Shown: positions 53,324 through 62,536, counted from the first letter of the stretch. The stretch: 64,000 bases of DNA from Gulosibacter sediminis (GCF_023370115.1 NZ_CP097160.1:186001-250000), one strand, 5' to 3'. Notes: generated from the letters alone by a model not told the origin. A program made the numbers and translations.

Positions 53324-54577
53324 GTGCGGGTTCTGCTGCTCACCCACTATTTCGCTCCCGAAGACGGTGCCCCGCAGCGACGCTGGGGCGCGCTCACGCG
53401 CGAGTTCGTCGAGCGCGGGCACGAGGTCGCGGTGATCACGCCGCCGCCGCATTATCCGTCGGGCAAGCTCGCGAAACACCACCGCCGCGCCTACCGCGCC
53501 GGCAGCCACACGACGACTGAGCACGGCGTCGAGGTCTTCCGCAGCAACTGGCTGCCGCACCGCGGCGACATCATCACGCGCACCTTCGACCACGCGACGG
53601 CCGCTACCTCGACCGCCCGCCGCGCGGCGCAGCTCATCAAGAAGGGCCGCATCCGCCCCGACGTCATCGTCGCCACGGCCCCCGCGATCGAGACGATCTA
53701 CGCCGGCAACTGGCTCGGCCGCAAGTTCAACCTGCCCGTCATCACCGAGATGCGCGACGCCTGGCCCGACCTCGTCACCTACACGCCCGGCCTCGCGAGC
53801 GGCCGCGGCCCGGTCGCGATGGTGAAGCGGCGCATCCACGAGTCGGTCACGCGCGCCCAGCTCTCGGCCGGGCAGGTCGTCACGACGACGAGCGCGTTCG
53901 CCGGCGTGCTCGAAGACCGCGGCGTCGAGCACCTCGAGATCATCCGCAACGGCACCGTGCCCGAAACGTACGAGCAGGTGCCGGCCCGCGACGCCGACCA
54001 CCCCGAGCTGCGCGTGCTCTACATGGGCAACCTCGGTCGCAGCCAGGGCCTCGACCTCATCATCCGTGCCGCCGCGATCCTGCGCCAGCAGGGCTATCAC
54101 CTCGCCGCGCGCATCGTCGGAGCCGGCCACGAGGCCCCCGCGCTGCGCCAGCTCAACGCGCAGCTCGGCGAGCCGGTCGAGATTCTCGACCGCGTGCCGC
54201 CGAGCGAGGTCGTGCACCACTACGCCTGGGCCGACTCGACCATCGTCTCGCTGCGTGACTGGGAGCCGTTCCTCTGGACCATCCCCTCGAAGCTCTACGA
54301 GCTGCTCTCGACGGGCCGCCACATCACGGGCATCCTCGACGGCGAGAGCGCGGGCATCCTCATGGAGGCGGGCGTCGGCACGGTCGTGAAGCCAGGCGAT
54401 GTCGACGATCTCGTGGGTGCGTGGCGCGGGCTCATCGAGCACCCCGAGCGCCTCAACGTGAGCGATTCGGGGCAGAAGTGGGCGCGTGAGCACGTCGCCT
54501 ACGACAGCCTCGCGACACGCTACCTCGAGATTTTGGAGCGCGTGCAGGCCGACCACCGGACGGAGTCGCGTGCCTAA
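53324..54577 (+). CDS. Family 4 glycosyltransferase (WbuB-like)
   Basis: A 417-residue GT-B enzyme. The N-terminal THYFAPEDGAPQRR box is that of WbuB/L-fucosamine-type transferases. The C-terminal donor site has VLYMGNLGRSQGLDL, the charged GAGHEAP segment and ExxxxE-like PSKLYELLSTGRH. It probably adds a sugar to the lipid-linked repeat of the surface glycan. The stop lies 8 nt inside the next gene, so the two are coupled. Confidence 0.9.
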   Translation: MRVLLLTHYFAPEDGAPQRRWGALTREFVERGHEVAVITPPPHYPSGKLAKHHRRAYRAGSHTTTEHGVEVFRSNWLPHRGDIITRTFDHATAATSTARRAAQLIKKGRIRPDVIVATAPAIETIYAGNWLGRKFNLPVITEMRDAWPDLVTYTPGLASGRGPVAMVKRRIHESVTRAQLSAGQVVTTTSAFAGVLEDRGVEHLEIIRNGTVPETYEQVPARDADHPELRVLYMGNLGRSQGLDLIIRAAAILRQQGYHLAARIVGAGHEAPALRQLNAQLGEPVEILDRVPPSEVVHHYAWADSTIVSLRDWEPFLWTIPSKLYELLSTGRHITGILDGESAGILMEAGVGTVVKPGDVDDLVGAWRGLIEHPERLNVSDSGQKWAREHVAYDSLATRYLEILERVQADHRTESRA

Positions 54578-56465
54578 AAATCGGATGCGCGCGCTCGCGG
54601 CGCGAGCGAAGCGGATGTTCACTTCCGGCTCGCGTGATGGCGCCGGCGAGCAGGCGCACACGCCGGAGGAGCGGCGCCTCGCGGCGGTGCGAGAGTTCCA
54701 CAGGCACGAGCGGCAACTGGCGCCGGCGTACAAGCACTGGGGCTACAAGAACGTCTTCGCAAAGGGCTTCATCGGCATCCGCGGCGTCGAGCCCGAGCTA
54801 CCGCGCGAGCGCTGGCAGCGGTTGACGTTCGGCGACTGGCACTTCGCGATCGACCCTGAGCTCGAGCACCGGCAGGCGGTGGGGGAGCGTTGCGCCGTGC
54901 TGATCCTCGGCCACGCCTTCGCCCCGGCGACGGATGCGCCCGGCGGCACGGCCCGCAGCGACGCGGATGCTCGGCTCGCGACGGTAGCCAGCCGCCGCGA
55001 CGCCGTGGCCGCCAATCTCCTCGCGGCTGCCCGCGCCGATCTAGCGGCCGGCGCGTCCCGCACCCGCGTCGACGAACTCGTCACGTGGCTCTCGGGCCGC
55101 TTCGTCGCTTTCGTGCTGCGCGGCGAGGAACTCGACGTCTACGGCGACCCGATGGCGACGCGAGCCTGCTACTACCTCGACCAGGGCAACATCCGCGTCG
55201 CGGCTCCGAACGCGACCGCGTTCGCGGAAGGCGCCGCCGAGGCGCCCCGCGCGACCGGCCAGGCGGCCAGCGGGGGCGTATCCGCGACCGCAGTGGCTGC
55301 CGACCCCGGCGCAACGGCCCCCGCTCCAGTCGACGGCACCGAAGCCCTCGCACCAAGCGACGGTCCGTTCGCCCATACGACGGCAATCCCGTATCCGAAC
55401 CTGCCGGGCAGCGCGCCGGCGCCCGACAACCTCCGCGCCCTCGCACCGGCCGTCGCCTCGCACACCGCGCTGCTCTCGAACTACGCGGGCGGTCTGACCT
55501 TCCGCGAGAAGCGCTGGGCGCTCACGCACCCCGACTACGCCGACGACTTCGGCCGCTGGATGCCCGGCCTCATCACCGCGCACGACCACGTGCGCCAGGT
55601 CTCGGCGAACTGCCGCCTCACCATCGCCGCCCAAGAGGCCGCCCACCGCCGCTTCTTCCCGCCCCTCGGCTACCACCGCGCCGAGCATCCGGCCGAAGAG
55701 GCGTTCCCGATCTTCCGTGACGAGCTGCGCCAGCAGGTGCGTAACTGGTGCGACACCCACCGCGAAGTCTCGCTGCCGCTCACCTCGGGGCGCGATTCGC
55801 GCGCGATCCTCGCCGCGGGCATCATCGAACTGCAAGAAGCTGGCGCGCTCACCTTCACCTACCACCCGTTCCACGTGCCGCAGAAGAGCACGCACACCGA
55901 CCTCGACATCGCGGGCCGCATCTCGGCCGCGGCCGGCCTGCCGCACCTCGTCATCGACGTGCGTAACGTCAAGCGCGGCTCGCCCATGGACGAGCTCTAC
56001 AACGCGACGTTCCCGAGCTACCGCCGCTACGCGAACCTCGCGGCCGCGCTCTACGTAAACATTCCTGCGAAGGCGGCGACGCTGTTCGGCGTCGGCGGCG
56101 GCATCATCACGGGCATGTACCGTAACACCGACGAGCAGACGCTCAGCGCGCCCTTGCTCGCGCGCAAGTACGCGAACTCGAAGTTCGGCGACAGCCCCGA
56201 GCTGCATCGCCGGCTCGAGCAGTGGTTCGCCTACACCGAGTTCGACACCGAGCGGCTCGGCGGACACAGCATCTACGACCTGTTCCATTGGGAGCACCGT
56301 ATGTCGAAGTGGGGCGCCGAGGGCTACCTCGAATACGACCTCGCCACTGTGCCGGCGCCCGTGCTCAATTCGCGCCGCCTGCTGCTCACGGCGCTGTCGT
56401 TGCCCGAGGCCGACCGCAAGGCGAAGCGCCTCTACGAGCTGCTCGAAATCACCGACCCCGAGTAG
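54570..56465 (+). CDS. Asparagine-synthase-like amidotransferase of the surface-glycan cluster
   Basis: A 631-residue protein. The GTG at 54570 overlaps the GT4 stop. The N-terminal half resembles a class II glutamine amidotransferase fold (WLSGRFVAFVLRGEELDVYG) but has no N-terminal Cys nucleophile visible. An Ala/Pro-rich linker (about 225-270) follows. The C-terminal half has the PP-loop LTSGRDSRA (near residue 405) of the asparagine-synthase/ATP-pyrophosphatase superfamily. In glycan clusters such proteins amidate or otherwise modify uronic or peptide groups. The acceptor is unknown. Confidence 0.75.
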   Translation: MPKNRMRALAARAKRMFTSGSRDGAGEQAHTPEERRLAAVREFHRHERQLAPAYKHWGYKNVFAKGFIGIRGVEPELPRERWQRLTFGDWHFAIDPELEHRQAVGERCAVLILGHAFAPATDAPGGTARSDADARLATVASRRDAVAANLLAAARADLAAGASRTRVDELVTWLSGRFVAFVLRGEELDVYGDPMATRACYYLDQGNIRVAAPNATAFAEGAAEAPRATGQAASGGVSATAVAADPGATAPAPVDGTEALAPSDGPFAHTTAIPYPNLPGSAPAPDNLRALAPAVASHTALLSNYAGGLTFREKRWALTHPDYADDFGRWMPGLITAHDHVRQVSANCRLTIAAQEAAHRRFFPPLGYHRAEHPAEEAFPIFRDELRQQVRNWCDTHREVSLPLTSGRDSRAILAAGIIELQEAGALTFTYHPFHVPQKSTHTDLDIAGRISAAAGLPHLVIDVRNVKRGSPMDELYNATFPSYRRYANLAAALYVNIPAKAATLFGVGGGIITGMYRNTDEQTLSAPLLARKYANSKFGDSPELHRRLEQWFAYTEFDTERLGGHSIYDLFHWEHRMSKWGAEGYLEYDLATVPAPVLNSRRLLLTALSLPEADRKAKRLYELLEITDPE

Positions 56466-56581
56466 CGCGACACCGGGGCGTAGCCAGCCATTCTCCGGCG
56501 GGTAGTCGAACCGGCCGACCTCCGATATCCCGCTGCCGCACCTGTTGCCGCAGCCCCTGTCGCCCCACCGCCCCAAATCAA

Positions 56582-56650
56582 CGCTTTTCCCTACGCAGGT
56601 GGTCCCAAAAGGGATAGTTCCCTCTGGGAGGCCGTCTGTGGGGAATTGCG
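56582..56650. repeat. Palindromic element A, copy 1 (diverged)
   Basis: Begins CGCTTTTCCCTACGCA (56582-56597); the centre shares AGGGATAGTTCCCTCTGG with copy 2. Its right arm has drifted (11 of 16 positions pair with the left). Confidence 0.65.
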
Positions 56651-56674
56651 CCGCCTCTCGACCGGCCGCCGACG

Positions 56675-56742
56675 CCCGCCCCATCCCCAGCCGTTACCCG
56701 CCCCATCCCCAGCCGTTACCCGCCCCAGCTGCCCCAGCCGTC
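56675..56742 (+). repeat. 22-bp tandem direct repeat
   Basis: Two exact 22-nt units (56675-56696, 56697-56718) and a third degenerate unit (56719-56742). The unit is C-rich and lies between palindromic copies 1 and 2. Confidence 0.8.
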
Positions 56743-56809
56743 GCTTTTCCCTACGCAGCTGACATCAGAGGGATAGTTCCCTCTGGCCCGCCTTGCGTAA
56801 GGAAAAGCG
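56742..56809. repeat. Palindromic element A, copy 2
   Basis: Outer arms 56742-56757 and 56794-56809 pair with one mismatch in 16; inner arms CAGAGGGA/TCCCTCTG (56766-56773, 56778-56785) are perfect. Half a copy recurs in inverse orientation at 57976-57989. Confidence 0.75.
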
Positions 56810-56837
56810 CCATTCAACAGGCGCAGAGCGCGGCGGT

Positions 56838-56897
56838 TTTCCCGACCGGGGAGCGGGATGAGGAAATCCCACCTCAAGCATTTGCAAGGTCGGGAAA
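56838..56897. repeat. Hairpin with TTTCCCGACC arms
   Basis: 10-nt perfect arms (56838-56847, 56888-56897) enclose a 40-nt loop. The CGGGAAAT...CACCG border resembles the right edge of the hairpin after DUF3180 (45019-45034). Confidence 0.5.
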
Positions 56898-56989
56898 TAC
56901 ACCGACCGCGCCACCTGTGGAAACCCGCCCATCCACAGCCGGACTACCTTCGCGGGCCTCCCCACCTGACCCGCCGCTTAGCTCGCGGC

Positions 56990-57949
56990 ATGAATCTCAC
57001 GTACCTCTTTGAACAGAACTTCGGCGTCGTCAGAACGAAGCAACTCCTCGACACAGGCCTGACGCGACGCGAGGTGCAATCGATCGCCAAAAGCGGCCAA
57101 ATCGAGAAGGTGCGGCGTGGCTGGTGGGTCTCAAAGTCCTACCCCGCGAATGCGGATGTGCTTCGGGCGGTCACGGCGGGAGGCGTCTTAACTGGCCCCT
57201 CCGCGCTCAAGGCCCGTGGGCTGTGGTGCCCGGCAGAGATCACGACGCTCGCGGTGCGCGGTAGCGATCGGCGAAGAAAGAAAGAGAGCAAGGCGAAAGG
57301 CAGCCATAACTGGTTCTTCCTTGACCGTGAGCGCGCCCAACACGTGCCGAGGTCGTGTGATGACGCCGACACGGCCCTGCTCGTGACGATGCTCCATTAC
57401 ACGTGCACGCAGGCGACGGTGCTCGCCGACTCTGCGGTCGAGCGCAAGCTGCTGACGGCGGATGAGGTGAAGTCGGCGGCCGCTAAGGCCGGGCGCCGCG
57501 GCGCCGCCGTCATGCGCCACTTTGATGCGTCGGCCGGCTCGGGCACCGAGTCGCTGCTTCGGATCTGGCTGAATCAGCATCGAATCAAGTACCGCACTCA
57601 GGTGGAGATCGAGGACGTCGGCCGCGTCGACTTCCTCATCGGCAACCGGCTCGTCATCGAGGTCGACAGCAAGACGCACCACCTCACCGCAGAGGCGTAC
57701 CGCAGCGACCGTGAACGTGACCGCAAACTCGTCGCCCGCGGGTACTTGGTCATGAGGCTCACGTACGAAGAAGTGACTGGCGAGCTCGACGCCATAGGCG
57801 ATTACATCCTCGAGATCGTGGGGCGCGACGATCACCGCCGTAAGCCGGAAGAGTGGACCACTGTGCCAAGAACCATCCGTCGCCAAGAGCTGGAAGCGAA
57901 GCGAGCGGCAGCAAAAGCGGCCAAACCCACCAACGCAGCCGCTCGATGA
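56990..57949 (+). CDS. AbiEi-like winged-helix protein with C-terminal DUF559 (VSR-like) nuclease domain
   Basis: A 319-residue protein. The N-terminal winged helix (LDTGLTRREVQSIAKSGQI, then VRRGWW) matches the AbiEi/type IV antitoxin head. Residues about 180-300 form a DUF559 domain, related to very-short-patch-repair endonucleases: VDFLIGNRLVIEVDSKTHH has the acidic D...E-x-D/K core, followed by DRERDRKLVARGYLVMRLTYEEV. A Lys/Ala-rich tail ends it. No AbiEii partner gene is adjacent. It sits between glycan genes with palindromic repeats on both sides. The ATG at 56990 is chosen because the wHTH begins there. Confidence 0.85.
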   Translation: MNLTYLFEQNFGVVRTKQLLDTGLTRREVQSIAKSGQIEKVRRGWWVSKSYPANADVLRAVTAGGVLTGPSALKARGLWCPAEITTLAVRGSDRRRKKESKAKGSHNWFFLDRERAQHVPRSCDDADTALLVTMLHYTCTQATVLADSAVERKLLTADEVKSAAAKAGRRGAAVMRHFDASAGSGTESLLRIWLNQHRIKYRTQVEIEDVGRVDFLIGNRLVIEVDSKTHHLTAEAYRSDRERDRKLVARGYLVMRLTYEEVTGELDAIGDYILEIVGRDDHRRKPEEWTTVPRTIRRQELEAKRAAAKAAKPTNAAAR

Positions 57950-57975
57950 GGTCACTCTCCCTCATCGGGCCCGGC

Positions 57976-57989
57976 CGTAGGGAAAAGCG
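57976..57989 (-). repeat. Half copy of palindromic element A
   Basis: CGTAGGGAAAAGCG is the exact inverse of the left arm of element A, 27 bp after the AbiEi-DUF559 stop. An 8-bp stem (CGATGAGG/CCTCATCG) lies just before it at about 57946-57968. Confidence 0.6.
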
Positions 57990-58057
57990 TCGAGCCATCC
58001 GTCGCATCCCAGAGTGGCAGCCGACCACCAGCAGCCAAATGCCATAGCTTGCTAGGT

Positions 58058-58831
58058 ATGGGAACCGAGCCAGGGCGCACTGAACAGGTCGATACCGACG
58101 ATTCGGCGACGTGGATCACGATTCTCGGCAGCTGCGTGAGCCGCGACACGCTCGAGACGATGCCGCGCGACGCGTTCCCGATCGACGGCTACTACGCCCG
58201 CTACTCGCTGCTCTCAGCGGGCACCGACGCGAGCCCGAACCTGCCGGCGCAGTTCACGACGTCGAGCAAGTTCCAGCTGCGCAACGTCATGCGTGACATC
58301 AAGGGCAACCTGCTCGAAGAGCTGCAGGGCAAGACGAAGTCCGAGGTGCTGCTCTGGGACCTCGTCGACGAGCGCCACGGCGTCTACGAGTTCGCCGACG
58401 GCAGCGTCATCACGCGCAGCATCGACGTCATCAACATTCCCGAGCTTGCCGAGGCCGTGCAGCAGGCCCGCCACCTCAAGTTCGGCGAAGACGAGCATTT
58501 CTACCGTTGGTGCGGCGCGAGTTCGGTGTTCGTCGACGCGCTCGACGCGTTCGGGCTGCGCGACAAGGTGCTCGTCGTTGCGACCGACTGGGCCGAGCAA
58601 GACATCGACGGCAACACCACGCCGTGGTCGATGGGCACGGCCGCCCCGCAGGCGAACCAAATGTTCGCGCGGTACTACGACCGCCTCGAGCGCCTCGGCC
58701 TCAAGGTACTGCGGATGCACGACCTCCGCGCCGACCCGGGTCACCGCTGGGGCCTGGCCCCGTTCCACTACGAACCGAGCGTCTACGCGCGAGTGCGCGA
58801 GGCGATTGAAGCCTTCCCACAGACTTCGTAG
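58058..58831 (+). CDS. DUF6270 protein of the surface-glycan cluster
   Basis: A 257-residue protein of unknown function. Landmarks are ILGSCVSRDTLE, SSKFQLRNVMRDI, LLWDLVDERHG and FGEDEHFYRW. The GSCVSRD start resembles the nucleophile region of SGNH-type hydrolases, with Ser or Cys candidate. TAGCTT (58045-58050) ends 7 nt before the ATG, so the mRNA is probably leaderless. A second member begins at 63439. Both are beside glycosyltransferase or ATP-grasp genes, pointing to polysaccharide modification. Confidence 0.8.
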   Translation: MGTEPGRTEQVDTDDSATWITILGSCVSRDTLETMPRDAFPIDGYYARYSLLSAGTDASPNLPAQFTTSSKFQLRNVMRDIKGNLLEELQGKTKSEVLLWDLVDERHGVYEFADGSVITRSIDVINIPELAEAVQQARHLKFGEDEHFYRWCGASSVFVDALDAFGLRDKVLVVATDWAEQDIDGNTTPWSMGTAAPQANQMFARYYDRLERLGLKVLRMHDLRADPGHRWGLAPFHYEPSVYARVREAIEAFPQTS

Positions 58832-58973
58832 AGCAAAGTCGGCTAGCCCGCGTCACTTTCGGGGTACCCCCACCTGTTAAAGTCTGCTTGAAGCGGGGCG
58901 CGTACCCGTGTGTTCTTGCCCGCCCGCGTCGCCCGTGTTGCACGTGGCGCAGGCCCGTCAGAAAGTCGAGTGG

Positions 58974-60857
58974 ATGAGCCGCACGCCCAGCGATTGGCGC
59001 ACGGCCCTGTGGCACCTTCGCCACGGTGGGCCCAGCCAGCTGCGAGAGTGGCAGCGCCGCCAGCGACTCGGTGTGAACGAGGCGCCGCGCAAGGCCAGCA
59101 CCGACAGCTTCGACCCGCTCGACGTCGAGTCCTATGAGCCGATCGAGCGCCCGAAGGCGTTCGGCGAGCTGCGCGTCGCGGTGATCATGGACGACTTCTC
59201 GCTGCAGGCGTGGGGCTACGAGTTCACCACCGTCGAACTCAAGCCGGCGACCTGGCGCGAGCAGATGCTCGACGTCGATCTGCTCTTCGTCGAGTCGGCA
59301 TGGAACGGTAACCACGGCGCCTGGCAGTACCAGCTCACCGGCTCGCGGGCCCCGAGCCAGGCGCTGCGCGACGTCGTCGAGTACTGCCGCGAAAAGGGCA
59401 TCCCCACCGCCTTCTGGAACAAAGAAGACCCGCCGCACTTCGAGGATTTCCTCGACACCGCGAAGCTCTTCGACACGGTCTTCACCTCCGACGCAAACAA
59501 GCTGCCCGAGTACCGCGAGCGGCTTGGCCACGACCGCGTCGACGTGCTCAACTTCGCGGCGCAGCCGGCGATCCACAACCCCATCCGCGCGCACGGCGGT
59601 GAGCCCGAGGGCGACATCGCCTTCGCCGGCATGTACTTCGCGCACAAGTACCCCGAGCGCCGCGAGCAGATGGATCTGCTGCTTGGTGCGGCGAGCGACG
59701 TCAGCGCGAAGATGCCGCGTGGCCTCACTATTTACAGCCGCTTCGCCGGGGGTGACGAGAACTACCAGTTCCCGGCGCCGTTCGATGAGCGCGTGGTTGG
59801 TTCGCTGCCGTACGACAAGATGCTCAGCGCGTACCGCGAGCACAAGGTGTTTCTCAACGTGAACTCGGTGGTCGACAGCCCGAGTATGTGCGCGCGACGC
59901 GTGTTCGAGATCACGGCGAGCGGCACGCCCGTCGTGAGCGCGCCGAGCGAGGCGATTCCGAACTATTTCAGCCAAGACGAGGTGCTCGTTGTCGATACCC
60001 CCGAGAACGCTCGCTGGGGCATGCGTGCGCTCGTGAATTCGGCGCAGCTGCGCGATCGTATGGTGCATCGCGCGCAACGCAAGATTTGGGGCGAGCACAC
60101 CTATACGCATCGTGCCGAGCAGGTGTTGCGCGCGGCTGGCATTGAGCATGAGTCGGCGACGAAGCGCCGCAGCGTCACGGCGATGGTGTCGACGAACCGC
60201 CCGGGGCAGGTGCGGCACGCGCTTGAGCAGGTGGCGCGGCAGCAGGGCGTGGATGTGCAGCTCGCGCTGGTCACGCACGGTTTCGACCTCGACGTGGCCG
60301 ACTACCGCGCGCAGGCGCGTGAGCTCGGCCTTGAGCACGTTGAGGTGCACCGCGGCGACGAGGCGTGGGAGCTTGGCGATTGCCTGAACCAGCTCGTACG
60401 CATGGCCGACGGTGACTTCGTCGCGAAGATGGACGACGACGACCTCTATGGCCCGCAGTACCTCCTCGACCAGACGAACGCGCTGTGGTTTAGCGGCGCG
60501 GATGTGGTGGGCAAGCAGGCGAATTACCTCTACCTTGGTTCGCGTGACGCGATTTTGCTGCGCAACCCCGAACGCGAGCACCGCTGGACGACGTTCGTCG
60601 CGGGCCCGACGCTCGTAGGCAGCCGCGAGACGTTCGCGGCGAACCCGTTCGAGTCGCGCAGCCGCGGTGAGGACACCGCGTTCTTGCGGAGCGTCGGAGA
60701 CTCGGGCGGGCGGGTCTACTCCGCCGACCGCTTCAACTTCCTGCAGATGCGTGGCTCGACGAGCCATACCTGGCAGGTGGCAGACCTCGAGTTCCTCGCG
60801 AACGCGCGGGTCGAATCGTACGGACTGAACGAGCAGCATGTGCTCGTTGGCGAATAG
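58974..60857 (+). CDS. CgeB-like glycosyltransferase fused to a GT2-type domain
   Basis: A 627-residue two-domain protein. Residues about 60-390 resemble CgeB/GT1-like transferases (AFWNKEDPPHFEDFLDTA, IAFAGMYFAHKYPERR, FEITASGTPVVSAPS). Residues about 395-627 are a GT2-like domain (VTAMVSTNRPGQVRHALEQV) with the acidic donor motif MDDDDLYGP (near 486-494). Such pairs can add two sugars or extend a chain. The ATG at 58974 is chosen; an in-frame GTG at 58908 adds 22 residues. The gene for UDP-ManNAc dehydrogenase follows after 16 bp. Confidence 0.87.
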   Translation: MSRTPSDWRTALWHLRHGGPSQLREWQRRQRLGVNEAPRKASTDSFDPLDVESYEPIERPKAFGELRVAVIMDDFSLQAWGYEFTTVELKPATWREQMLDVDLLFVESAWNGNHGAWQYQLTGSRAPSQALRDVVEYCREKGIPTAFWNKEDPPHFEDFLDTAKLFDTVFTSDANKLPEYRERLGHDRVDVLNFAAQPAIHNPIRAHGGEPEGDIAFAGMYFAHKYPERREQMDLLLGAASDVSAKMPRGLTIYSRFAGGDENYQFPAPFDERVVGSLPYDKMLSAYREHKVFLNVNSVVDSPSMCARRVFEITASGTPVVSAPSEAIPNYFSQDEVLVVDTPENARWGMRALVNSAQLRDRMVHRAQRKIWGEHTYTHRAEQVLRAAGIEHESATKRRSVTAMVSTNRPGQVRHALEQVARQQGVDVQLALVTHGFDLDVADYRAQARELGLEHVEVHRGDEAWELGDCLNQLVRMADGDFVAKMDDDDLYGPQYLLDQTNALWFSGADVVGKQANYLYLGSRDAILLRNPEREHRWTTFVAGPTLVGSRETFAANPFESRSRGEDTAFLRSVGDSGGRVYSADRFNFLQMRGSTSHTWQVADLEFLANARVESYGLNEQHVLVGE

Positions 60858-60873
60858 AAGAAGGACACAGCGC

Positions 60874-62151
60874 ATGAATGCACCGGCCACGGCTACTGAG
60901 TCGCGTTTCGGCACGGTCTGTGTAGTCGGTCTCGGCTACATCGGCCTCCCGACCGCGGCGTTTATCGCCTCGAGCGGCAGCTCCGACACCAAGGTGATCG
61001 GCGTTGACATCAACCAAAAGTTCGTCGACCAGATCAATGCCGGCGAGGTGCCCTTCTTCGAGCCCGACTTCGAGTCGCTGCTCGCCGGCGTGGTTGCACG
61101 CGGCCGCCTCAGCGCCCAGACGACGACGCCCGACGCTGATGCGTACATCGTCTGCGTGCCGACGCCGTTCATGGACGACCACAAGGTCGACGCGAAGTAC
61201 ATCAAGGCCGCGGCAGAGAACATCGCCCCTCAGCTGCAGGGCGGCGAGCTCATCATTCTCGAGTCGACCTCCCCTCCCGGCACTACCGAGAAGATGGCCG
61301 AGTACGTGCTCAACGTACGCCCCGACCTCACCGCCGAAGACGGGCACAAGAACAGTGTTTACTTCGCGCACTGCCCTGAGCGCGTGCTGCCAGGCCGCAT
61401 CATGGTCGAGATGGCCGAGAACGACCGCGTCATCGGGGGCGTGACGCCGCGCGCGACCGAGATGGCGCGGGACCTCTACTCGACGTTCTGCAAGGGCGAG
61501 ATGCTGCTCACCGACGCCCGCACCGCTGAGATGGCGAAGCTCACCGAGAACTCGTTCCGCGACGTGAACATTGCCTTTGCGAACGAGCTCTCGCTCATCT
61601 GCGATGAGCTCGGCATCAACGTCTGGGAGCTCATCGAGCTGGCGAACCACCACCCGCGCGTGAACATTCTGCAGCCGGGCCCTGGCGTTGGCGGCCACTG
61701 CATCGCGGTCGACCCGTGGTTCATCGTCTCGGCGGCACCGACCACGTCGCGCCTCGTGAAGATGGCTCGCGATGTCAATGACAGCAAGCCCGAGTACGTC
61801 ATCAATCGGGTTATCGAGCGCGCCGAGCGCTTCAAGGCGCCGGTTATCGCTGCCCTCGGCATCGCGTTCAAGCCCGACATCGACGACCTGCGCGAGTCAC
61901 CGTCGCTCGACATCGTCGACAAGCTCGCAGACCGTATTGAAGGCGCGCAGCTTCGCGTTGTCGAGCCAAACGTCGAGGAACTCCCCGAGCGTCTCTCCAA
62001 GCACGAGAACGTCTCGAAGGCTTCTTTCGAAGAAGCTGTGGAGGAGGCAGACATCGTGCTTCTGCTCGTCGATCACCATCAGTTCAAAGAAGCTGACCGC
62101 ACGCTGCTTGAGCAGAAGGTCGTCATCGACACAAAGGGTATTTGGCGCTAG
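60874..62151 (+). CDS. wecC: UDP-N-acetyl-D-mannosamine dehydrogenase
   Basis: A 425-residue nucleotide-sugar dehydrogenase making UDP-ManNAcA. The NAD motif VVGLGYIGLPTA is near residue 15; catalytic Cys276 is in GVGGHCIAVDPWF; GIAFKPDIDDLRESPS marks the UDP-sugar domain. AGAAGAAGGAC precedes the ATG at 60874. The product would supply a uronic sugar for the glycan, and such uronic groups are suitable acceptors for amidation. No epimerase (wecB) gene is in the window. Confidence 0.93.
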   Translation: MNAPATATESRFGTVCVVGLGYIGLPTAAFIASSGSSDTKVIGVDINQKFVDQINAGEVPFFEPDFESLLAGVVARGRLSAQTTTPDADAYIVCVPTPFMDDHKVDAKYIKAAAENIAPQLQGGELIILESTSPPGTTEKMAEYVLNVRPDLTAEDGHKNSVYFAHCPERVLPGRIMVEMAENDRVIGGVTPRATEMARDLYSTFCKGEMLLTDARTAEMAKLTENSFRDVNIAFANELSLICDELGINVWELIELANHHPRVNILQPGPGVGGHCIAVDPWFIVSAAPTTSRLVKMARDVNDSKPEYVINRVIERAERFKAPVIAALGIAFKPDIDDLRESPSLDIVDKLADRIEGAQLRVVEPNVEELPERLSKHENVSKASFEEAVEEADIVLLLVDHHQFKEADRTLLEQKVVIDTKGIWR

Positions 62152-62536
62152 CACTCGGCAGAGTCACGCACGGCAGAGCGCAAGATGCAGCCAAGATGAT
62201 GTCTCACCGTGAAGTATCGTCGAAGCCCGTTCCCCTGATGCCCATGGAGAAAACGCTCCCATGTTGCTGGCCCTACCTGTGCCAATCAGCAAGCTTGGTC
62301 GGGGGCGTTGCACTGAGGCGAGACGTCTGCTGCCAAGGGATCCTGAGAATGTCACGCTGATCGGTAGACGGACGCTTCCGATGTCACGTCCGGCCTTGAC
62401 CTATATGAACTTGTGTAGGCTTGCCTGCATGGGTCGTACAAGTGGCAGCGACTAGTAGAGGACTTCATTAATTAGTGATTCTTCAATTCACTGTTGAGTC
62501 CTACAACGCCGTTAACTCACAAAGGTTTAAGGAAGA
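62152..62536. other. Composition-shift region between wecC and the ATP-grasp gene
   Basis: 385 bp with no supported gene. Up to about 62400 the DNA is mixed; afterwards it is clearly A/T-rich (TTCATTAATTAGTGATTC). A -35-like TTGACC (62396-62401) has no well-placed -10 (TAGGCT at 62416 gives a spacer of only 14). A weak stem AGTGA/TCACT lies at 62474-62492. AAGGTTTAAGGAAG before 62537 supplies the ribosome site. Confidence 0.5.

Larger units (their letters stand above)
56466..56989. other. Palindrome-rich intergenic region before the AbiEi-DUF559 gene
   Basis: 524 bp without a credible gene. It holds two related palindromic elements (56582-56650 and 56742-56809), a 22-bp tandem repeat (56675-56742), a third hairpin (56838-56897) and a small stem CTGTGGA/TCCACAG (56915-56938). 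Short frames on both strands are shadows of these repeats. Confidence 0.7.

Noticed and set aside
53237-54733. Extension of the LCP reading frame far upstream on the minus strand
   Set aside because: The open frame continues through the GT4 gene by chance; LCP similarity and the Arg-rich N terminus begin at 53236.
56675-56742. Tandem 22-bp repeats as a CRISPR array
   Set aside because: Repeats are directly adjacent without spacers and no cas gene is present.
56765-56965. Small minus-strand frame in the palindrome region
   Set aside because: It is made of the hairpin sequences and has no start signal or recognisable domain.
62142-62455. Short frames in the wecC-tupA gap
   Set aside because: No ribosome site, no similarity and a composition that changes mid-frame.
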